Shown: in pieces, positions 51,993 to 64,000 of the stretch | Layout: the number at the start of each line of letters is the position of its first letter | Numbering within the stretch: the first letter of the stretch is position 1 | Source: Pogonophryne albipinna | Lineage: Eukaryota; Chordata; Actinopteri; Perciformes; Artedidraconidae | NCBI GenBank assembly: GCA_028583405.1 | Contig: CM053264.1 | Location: 12,598,787-12,662,786, forward strand | Length of the DNA: 64,000 nucleotides | Reading direction: 5' to 3' | Program-made: the position numbers and the translations under genes | The notes under the pieces: generated by a model | Told to the model about the DNA's origin: nothing | Database searches by the model: none | Seen by the model: only the letters and a program-made list of their open reading frames with translations

Positions 51993-53503
51993 TTAAGTCT
52001 CCTCGTCTCTCTTTGTTTTTTTTAATCTAGAGGAAATTTGAATGATCTTTCCCCTCATTACAGCTTTAGAACCATCCCATAAAATAGAAGGAGTAACCTC
52101 ACCATTATCATTTATATCAATATATTCCTTTAGGCCGTCACATAATTCCTGTTGGATCAGGGGATCATTTAATATTGAGACATTAAGCCTCCAATATCTG
52201 AATTGTCTATCCTGACCTAGGTTCATTTTCATTGTGATGGGGCCATGGTCAGACAGTGTGATTGGTTCTATCTTACATTCTATGCATGTCAACCTTAGAT
52301 AGGCAAAACATGTCTATTCTAGAGTAACTCCCATGAACTAGAGATCTGTATGTATAATCTTTATCTTTGGGATGGAGATATCGCCAGACATCTACCAAAC
52401 CCAGTCCATCTAACAAACCCAGTCCATCTACCAAACCCAGTCCATCTACCATCCCCAGTCCATCTAACATCCCCAGTCCATCTACCAAACCCAGTCCATC
52501 TACCAAACCCAGTCTATCTACCAAACCCAGTCCATCTACCAAACCCAGTCCATCTACCAAACCCAGTCCATCTACCAAACCCAGTCCATCTACCAAACCC
52601 AGTCCATCTACCAAACCCAGTCCATCTAACAAACCCAGTCCATCTACCAAACCCAGTCCATCTACCATCCCCAGTCCATCTAACATCCCCAGTCCATCTA
52701 ACATCCCCAGTCCATCTACCAAACCCAGTCCATCTACCAAACCCAGTCCATCTAACAAACACAGTCTATCTACCAAACCCAGTCCATCTACCAAACCCAG
52801 TCCATCTACCAAACCCAGTCCATCTACCAAACCCAGTCTATCTACCAAACCCAGTCCATCTACCAAACCCAGTCCATCGACCAAACCCAGTCCATCGACC
52901 AAACCCAGTCCATCTACCAAACCCAGTCCATCTAACAAACCCAGTCCATCTAACATCTCCAGGGCAGGGGTTGTTTTCCTAGATCTGAGTCCCTTCTTAG
53001 CAGGCAATCTGTCCATGCTCAAATTTAATACACAATTGAGGTCCCCCCCCCCAATCACAATAGTTCCCTCCCCCTCCTCTGCCAATTTGGCAGCAATTTT
53101 CTTGAAAATTAAGGACAGTCCTCATTCGGGGCATATACATTTAGAAATGTGAATGTATCTTCCCCAATCGTGCCTATCACCATGACATATCTGCCTTCCT
53201 CGTCGTCCTGAATTACTCTTTCACTGGTAAAGAACACAGAACTACTGAATAAGATCACAACCCCCCTCTTCCTCCCACCCTTATACGATGCACTGTAAAC
53301 CCGTTCCACCCAGTCTCTCCTCAACTTGAAATGCTCAACTTCAGACATATGGGTCTCTTGTAACATTGCAATTGAACATTTCAAAGCCTAAAGCTGAGAA
53401 AGTATTTCCTTTTAATAGGATTTCCCAATCCCGTAATGTTGTAACTAACTACAGTTATACTATCCAATATAGGTCTACCTTTAGTCCTTGCTGTCATTGC
53501 AGG
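51993..53503 (-). pseudogene. L1 ORF2 endonuclease region with in-frame minisatellite
   Basis: ATG at 53503 opens MTARTKGRPILDSITVVSYN, then ITGLGNPIKRKYF. After a frame break come ALK-type C-SIAMLQETHMSEVEHFKL, TFLNVYAPN and GGGDLNCVL, the AP-endonuclease fold motifs. After TTPALEML the domain is swollen by about 32 copies of a six-residue repeat. It then resumes [17 protein letters not shown] and [11 protein letters not shown]. After a further frameshift the SDHGPITMKM motif follows at about 52250. The catalytic SRID and SDH motifs survive, but the swelling and frameshifts make activity very unlikely. Confidence 0.85.
52388..52966. repeat. 18-bp minisatellite inside L1 endonuclease codons, about 32 copies
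   Basis: The plus-strand unit is CCATCTACCAAACCCAGT (variants CTAACA, ACCATCC, TCTATC, TCGACC). On the L1 strand it encodes DGLGLV repeated in frame. The flanking codons (LEML before, DVWR after) suggest that a single ancestral DGLGLV was multiplied. Confidence 0.95.
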
Positions 53504-54119
53504 GCCTTCTAATTAAACTGAAAATGTCAAGTGGAGGGTCATACATTGTAACGGTCCTTTCAGCTGTAAAGGAGTAAAGAGTAACAAAAACGATAAACAC
53601 AGTGTTAGAAACAAAACACTTCAAACTGGCTTCCAATTCCTCAACTGGCCTATGCAAAGCGACCAGTCCCCGTGTGGAGCTGGGCAGAGTGGCGGCATCT
53701 CTCTGGGATAAACACACAACGTGTAAGTGCAGCAGACCCAGCTCGTTGGCTATACTGCTGCGGCCCTAGGGCTGAGTGTGAGTCACTCGTTTTGTTAGTC
53801 AGTCGCAACCGCGGATCCTAACTCAAACGATCATTATGCTAGTAACGTAACATTCTGTACTCGGCAACATTTAAACATAAAATATAGTGTAGGCTAGTGT
53901 AAAATAAAAAATAAATAATGAGCCCTTCTAGAAAACGTGATTCACAAATGTTCATCTCTGACTGAATGATCAAGCTTGCTTCATCGTGCCTGCCAGCCGT
54001 TTCCAGGGAAGAAAACCCTACAGTCCTCCTCCGACAGTAAGTTCCCATTTTTCCCTCTGCGGTTGTCCTGTCTCTCCCATCGGCGCCTGGTCAGCTCACT
54101 CTGAGGTTTGTCCCGCTCA

Positions 54120-55058
54120 TCAACTCGGATCTGAATTGTTCATTTTCTGAAGCGCGGGAGCGGCTACCATCAGTGTCGGAAATGTTTTTTCCACCGAGCC
54201 CACCATCATCCTCAGCCGAGCTGGGTATAGGCACTTCGCTTTGACATTCTTCTGCTTGAGTTCTTTGATGACATATCTAACCTGGGCACGTTTTCTCTGC
54301 AGTTCAGGTGAGTAGTCATTGTCGAAGTAGATTTGCCTGTCACCCATCTTCACTTGGCCCTGTGTCCAGGCCTGCCGTAGGATCTGTTCCTTTTCTGTGT
54401 AGTCAGCAAATCCTACCAAAATGGGGCAAGGGGGGTCATTCTCTTTCGATCTCGGTGTAAGTGTCCTGTGGGCATGGTCGATTCTGATGTCATCTTCCTT
54501 CAGCGGTAGTGAGGGCAACACGGTTGGAAGTAGCTTCTTAATAAAGGCCACCATATCCCTTCCCTCCGAGCCTTCGGGGATCTGATAGTATAGTCGCAGA
54601 TTTTGTCTTCTCGCCCGGTTCTGGAGGTCCTCACATCTTTCCATGAGCTCAGCTTCTTGTTGCAGTAGAAAGCTAATGGCTCTGCCATGGGTCGTGGCCT
54701 TCTCCTCCGTGGCACCGATACGCTCTTCCGCGTCAACGACCCTCTTCTCCAGTTTTGTTAGCTGTGTACTTAGACCGCCGACCGATGTTTCCAGTCTATT
54801 AAATGACTCACTAATTTGACCTTTGAATTATTTGACATCTTCTCTCATCAGTTGAATTTCCCCTCGTATTTCTTGGTTCGATTTCTCTATTGATCGTAGA
54901 ATGTCCTCCATGCTCGTCCCAGCAGCACCCCCTGCTTTTCTTGTTACGACAGACTTAGCCATGCCAGGCGCGCTAATGCTAGCGGTAGTTGTTTTCACTG
55001 ATTTCTTCTCGTTTTTAGATGATTTCTGATTTCTAGTTGTTCTTTCACTAGGGCTCAT
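54120..55058 (-). pseudogene. L1 ORF1 protein pseudogene (RNA-binding chaperone)
   Basis: It begins MSPSERTTRNQKSSKNEKKS with a basic N-terminus, then a coiled-coil-like stretch (MEDILRSIEKSNQEIRGEI). A TAA follows VK at about 54830. Beyond it the same protein continues (RAISFLLQQEAELMERCEDL, NRARRQNLRLYYQIPEGSEG, RIDHAHRTLTPRSKENDPP). The segment with NLRLYYQIPE and RIDHAHR is the L1 ORF1p RRM/C-terminal region. A single nonsense change plus a possible shift interrupts the coiled coil. Confidence 0.8.
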
Positions 55059-55185
55059 GCTCAGAGTGTAGTTGGGCGTTCATTTGCCGAGTTTTGATAC
55101 ATATATCGTTTGGTAGGGCACTAAATCCGCGGAGCACAAAGCCTTACGTTTTACGTTGGCATGGTGCCACCGGAAGTCAGAAGTG

Positions 55186-55345
55186 GGTTTTTAAACGAGA
55201 TTTAAAAACAGGCAGAGTTGGAGCAAGTCTAACCTGGAGGGGCAGTTTGTTCCATAACTTTAGAGCTGCAACAGCAAAGGCTCTGTCTCCTCGCTGCTTT
55301 AACCTCCATTTATGGACGGCCAGAAGGAGTCTGTAAGCAGACCTC
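55186..55345 (-). repeat. Older interspersed repeat, right part
   Basis: Plus-strand sequence GGTTTTTAAACGAGATTTAA ... ACCTGGAGGGGCAGTTTGTT ... GGCTCTGTCTCCTCGCTGCT is the continuation of the repeat at 48097-48329. Confidence 0.6.
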
Positions 55346-55590
55346 AGTGACCGTGTGGGTGCTATCAGCGTTAATATCCTCTATTTCACTTATGTTGTTA
55401 AATCAGAAATGAAGGAAAATGTATTAAAGCCATCTGTTTTCAGCTGACTATAAGAATAGAAATGCTATATCATTTGACACACTATATCTTTGTGTATGCT
55501 GCTTTCTAAGAGAAGGGGTCCACATTGCTGCAGCAGAGGCAGAGATATGCAGATTTTTAGTCCGTAACATGAGCCAAACATGGAGCGGAT
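55346..55590. other. Non-coding, nothing specific
   Basis: Unique-looking spacer before the SINE. Confidence 0.4.
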
Positions 55591-55793
55591 GGGCGGCTGT
55601 GGCTCAGTGGATAGTGTTCTGGACTTCGAATCAGTTGGTATCAAGTTTGAGTCCCACTGCAGTCAGCATGTCGCTGTGTCCCTGGGCAAGACACTTCACC
55701 CATAGTTGCTCCTGTGGGGATTGCCCACAGTACTGAATGTATGTAAGTCGCTTTGGATAAAAGCGTCTAACAAATGACATGCGATGTAATGAT
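55591..55793 (+). mobile_element. tRNA-derived SINE
   Basis: A box GTGGCTCAGTGGATAG and B-box-like AGTTTGAGTCCC about 35 nt later mark the tRNA-related head (pol III promoter type). The body has GCAAGACACTTCACCC and TTGCTCCTGTGGGGA, and the tail GTAAGTCGCTTTGGATAAAA with a terminal GATGTAATGATG-like repeat. Better preserved than the copy at 46841. Confidence 0.8.
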
Positions 55794-60558
<4,765 letters not shown>

Positions 60559-60560
60559 AT

Positions 60561-60657
60561 GAAGTGTCCTCGCCCAGATGAAGTGTCCTCGCCCAGATGA
60601 AGTGTCCTCGCCCAGATGAAGTGTCCTCGCCCAGATGAAGTGTCTTCGCCCAGATGA
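60561..60657. repeat. 19-bp tandem repeat, about 5 copies
   Basis: The unit ATGAAGTGTCCTCGCCCAG is almost perfectly repeated. The last copy has TCTTCG. Confidence 0.95.
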
Positions 60658-60731
60658 AGGGCAGCATCGGTTGATTGTCGAGCCGAGTTTAGTCACAAAG
60701 CAGAAAGAACCAAGGCTTCTCTGACGGGAAA

Positions 60732-61745
60732 GTCTAGAGCAGTGGTTCTCAAAGTGGGGGGTGCAGAGGCATGCCAGGGGGGGGCGCGAGAGATCAGGAG
60801 GAAAAATGGTTATAAAAAAAAAAAAAAATCATAATTTGAAAAGTTATTGATTCCACAATAATATGATGCAGTACTATTACGTCTGGGTCTCTGTGTTTCA
60901 TTAAAGCTTGGCTCTGTGTGTGTGTGGAACGAGCCATTTTGTGTGCGCGAGCGAGAGAGAGAGCGCACCGGTACCGGAGATCGTTGTTGTTAGCTTCTGG
61001 TGCTAGCGAACTACGCTAACGGATATAAGGAGTTTTTTCAACAACAAGGTGGAGGAGAGTCCTCTCCTGTCAGACTGAGAGACTCAGTGAGCTAAAGGAC
61101 TCTCTCAGTGTTATCTCAGTGGGTCTCAAACGTGTTGGTCACCATTAATGTAAACAATTATTTCCGAGGCACACAGAATAATGAAAAACAGCTATGAAAT
61201 ACTATATGACAGTAAACCAAGAATAAAGTTTAAAAGGGTGATTTGTAAAATATCCATAAAGAAAAAGTAAATCTGTTTACAGTTCTGTTTCAAATGGGTG
61301 TTGAGAGATGTATCCATAGATCTCTTCATGTTGCTCTCAAAGTGCACCAGATTGATGCTTTTAACTTCAATATTTAAAATAAATCTTCTCGGGGGAGCAT
61401 GCCCCCGGACCCCCCTATGTGAGGTCCACACACCACCTATAAAAATAGCACTTTACCCCTGCTTACACCTATATGCCGTGAGCTGATTATCGAGCCTTCA
61501 TTGTAACAGTCGCCTATGCGTGGGGAGTGTTGCAGTAGAACATTCCACAGTAGCGCCCGGTACCTTAATGGGAAACCCTAAATGTTTGAGCACCCTCTAT
61601 GAAATGTCAATCTACCCCACAGCACCCCCAAAATAAATCTCTGGCGCCGCCACTGAGCCTGACTATTTGTGTTGGGGGAGCCCGACTTTTTTTTCCGCCA
61701 AAGGGGGGGCCTGACAGAAAAAGTTTGAGAAACACTGGTCTAGAG
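60732..61745. mobile_element. hAT (Charlie/Buster-like) element E1, 998 bp
   Basis: E1 spans 60740-61737. It starts CAGTGGTTCTCAAAGTGGGG and ends AAGTTTGAGAAACACTG, with GTCTAGAG on both sides (60732-60739, 61738-61745). No transposase domain is readable. It contains a poly-A (about 60816) and a GAGAGA/GCGCGAGC stretch. The interior phrases TCTCAAACGTGTTGG (about 61124) and GGGGGAGCCCG suggest a further nested or composite element. Confidence 0.8.
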
Positions 61746-62086
61746 CAGTGCTTCTCAAAGTGTGGTCCGCGAACCACTGGTGGTCCGTGAGCATATTGGT
61801 AAAATTTCACATTTGAAATAAATACATTTAAGTTTTCCGCACTCTCGCGGAAATATCTTCGCAATGGAGCGAGCTGAAGTTTCACTTTCGATTGCATGAT
61901 ATAGCCCAGCGCAACACCTTCATTACACATGTTTCCACTTGTTTGAACCATTTTCAGGCGATTTGTAATCTGTTCTAGAAAAACGATGTGTTTTGGGATA
62001 TTTGTGGAGTTAGGTGGTCCGCGAGTGTTTTTTTATTGGTTAAGTGGTCCTTGCTATGAACAAGTTTGAGAACCACTGGTCTAGAG
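61738..62086. mobile_element. hAT element E2, 333 bp, in the same target as E1
   Basis: E2 spans 61746-62078. It starts CAGTGCTTCTCAAAGTGTGG and ends ACAAGTTTGAGAACCACTG, flanked by GTCTAGAG at 61738-61745 and 62079-62086. It shares only the terminal bases with E1, so it is a different family. Motifs GTGGTCCGCGAACCACTGGT and GTGGTCCGCGAG are internal. Confidence 0.85.
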
Positions 62087-62265
62087 GAAGAAGTGAGAGG
62101 TGGAAAGGCTGAGGTTTGCATCTCATCTCTAAAAATAATGACACTTAAATGTGCAGATTTGATGTGCAACACACAACTCTGCATTTGGCTCTACTGTAAG
62201 TCTTGTTGATGAGAATGTGAAATAATAAGGTGCATCCTTTCAATTCCAATTCTATCTGCTTTTTC
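62087..62265. other. Non-coding, nothing specific
   Basis: Short unique-looking spacer. Confidence 0.4.
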
Positions 62266-62700
62266 TAGCCAGGTATCGGTGATAACACTATTAGCAGAGA
62301 AGGCTGATGTCTTTCTCCCAGGTGCCTCCAGGCCAGCATGTCCTGGATCAGTCTGAGCAAAGCATCTACAAAGAGAGGTGCCCAGGGAGCTTCCTACTCA
62401 AGCACTAAAATAATCTGAAGTGACCCGCAGCACACGGCCGACAGACCGCTCCAGTGCACATCAGTGATCACAGTTAGCAGAAGCCACAAGGACAGTGTCA
62501 TCAGCAAAGAGCAGATAACACCTTCATGTCAGTGAACCAGACTCCCTGCAGACTTACGCCTTTAAACTCTCAGAATGCTACAAGGCAGGAGAGGAGGTTC
62601 TGCTGAACTTAAATGCACTTTCTTTCATGGGGAACACAACTCTTACACAGAGGGACCGAATGGCTCGCAGCAGTGACTCTGGCAGTCTGTACTCCCAGAG
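62266..62700 (-). mobile_element. Degenerate RTE/Rex3-like reverse-transcriptase remnant
   Basis: On the minus strand the segment near 62481-62514 translates as LLFADDTVLVAS, the RT catalytic box in the FADD form seen in Rex3-like elements (compare the copy at about 42960). Neighbouring codons align loosely in the same order (YSQRKYVGQ...). No ends or duplication were found and many stops are present. Confidence 0.5.
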
Positions 62701-63789
<1,089 letters not shown>

Positions 63790-63792
63790 TTG

Positions 63793-63875
<83 letters not shown>
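63790..63875. repeat. (TG)n microsatellite
   Basis: About 38 units after an interrupted start (TGTGTGCG). Confidence 0.95.
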
Positions 63876-63878
<3 letters not shown>

Positions 63879-64000
63879 AAGGCATGTGGGTGGAATACAA
63901 ATCCATCAGGTGAAACACAGTTGCATTGAGAGTGGGAATGTACGGTGCGTGCAGGAGCGTCTGTGCTTGTGTTCATGTATGAATGCAGCTCTACTTGCAC

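Larger units (their letters stand above)
48330..55180 (-). mobile_element. L1-like LINE, near full length, disrupted
   Basis: The minus-strand order is a 5' region (55180-55059), ORF1 (55058-54120), a spacer, ORF2 from 53503 to about 48548, then a short 3' UTR. ORF2 is split by a solo LTR at 48978-49689. The host repeat on either side rejoins across it as ...GCACAAGTGGGTTTTT, with AAGTG as the only shared flank, so the target duplication is short or decayed. Apart from the LTR and minisatellite the length fits a complete L1-clade element. Numerous lesions make it inactive. Confidence 0.8.

Noticed and set aside
52350..53152. Plus-strand frames of 210-261 codons (PSPSTK / NPVHLP repeats)
   Set aside because: Antisense readings of the 18-bp minisatellite in the L1 endonuclease; the sense frame is on the minus strand.
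55591..55660. tRNA gene
   Set aside because: A- and B-box motifs are present, but there is no complete cloverleaf and the sequence continues into a SINE body and tail.

Overview
The window is vertebrate nuclear DNA, most likely from a percomorph-type teleost fish. Evidence: split genes with GT-AG introns, many long CA/TG microsatellites, and fish-type repeats (a Rex3-like RTE element with a CCAT/GATG tail, Tc1-like copies, many hAT and piggyBac-type miniature elements, L2- and L1-like LINEs, tRNA-derived SINEs). No bacterial, phage or CRISPR features are present. Fewer than 1 kb encodes host protein.

Two host genes can be recognised. (1) The last three coding exons of a GABA-A receptor gamma subunit, best matched to gamma-3 (gabrg3), lie on the + strand at 9091-9243, 22210-22406 and 23834-24115. 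They encode transmembrane helices M1, M2+M3 and M4, and splice phases match at both joins. Earlier exons are outside the window. The ~13 kb intron between the first two exons carries most of the transposons on the left side. (2) Three exon-like pieces of an IA-2/ptprn-type receptor tyrosine phosphatase lie on the - strand at 36605-36734, 34471-34530 and 34335-34379. The exons that should encode the phosphatase active site are not between them, and the two 3' pieces carry deletions, so this is a decaying or misassembled copy. Its end points toward the end of gabrg3 (convergent genes).

Layout: 1-9 kb, intron with two hAT elements (1277-2052, 4620-5690) and a broken L2-like LINE (6538-8447). 9.1-24.1 kb, gabrg3 with hAT, minisatellite, a 46-bp hAT remnant, a chimeric Tc1 copy, a TTAA-flanked miniature element and a broken Buster-type hAT transposase (19064-21520). 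24-34 kb, gabrg3 3' flank with one hAT element (30489-31253). 34-38 kb, ptprn remnant embedded in a 37-bp minisatellite, a CA array and a 19-bp minisatellite. 39.7-40.2 kb, a GA/GACA array. 42-44.2 kb, an inverted-repeat element, then a Rex3-like LINE inserted in the end of a hAT-type miniature element. 48.1-55.3 kb, a four-layer nest: an older repeat split by an L1-like LINE, itself split by a solo LTR, with an 18-bp minisatellite grown out of its endonuclease codons. 55.6-64 kb, a SINE, intergenic DNA, two hAT elements inserted at the same 8-bp target (60740-62078), an RTE-like remnant and long CA/TG arrays.

I did not find a new multi-gene system. The most informative observations are structural: the L1 endonuclease-derived minisatellite, the phosphatase gene lacking its catalytic exons, the paired hAT insertions sharing three copies of one target site, and several nested insertions whose order can be read from target-site duplications. 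Family names rest on motif recognition without a database search.
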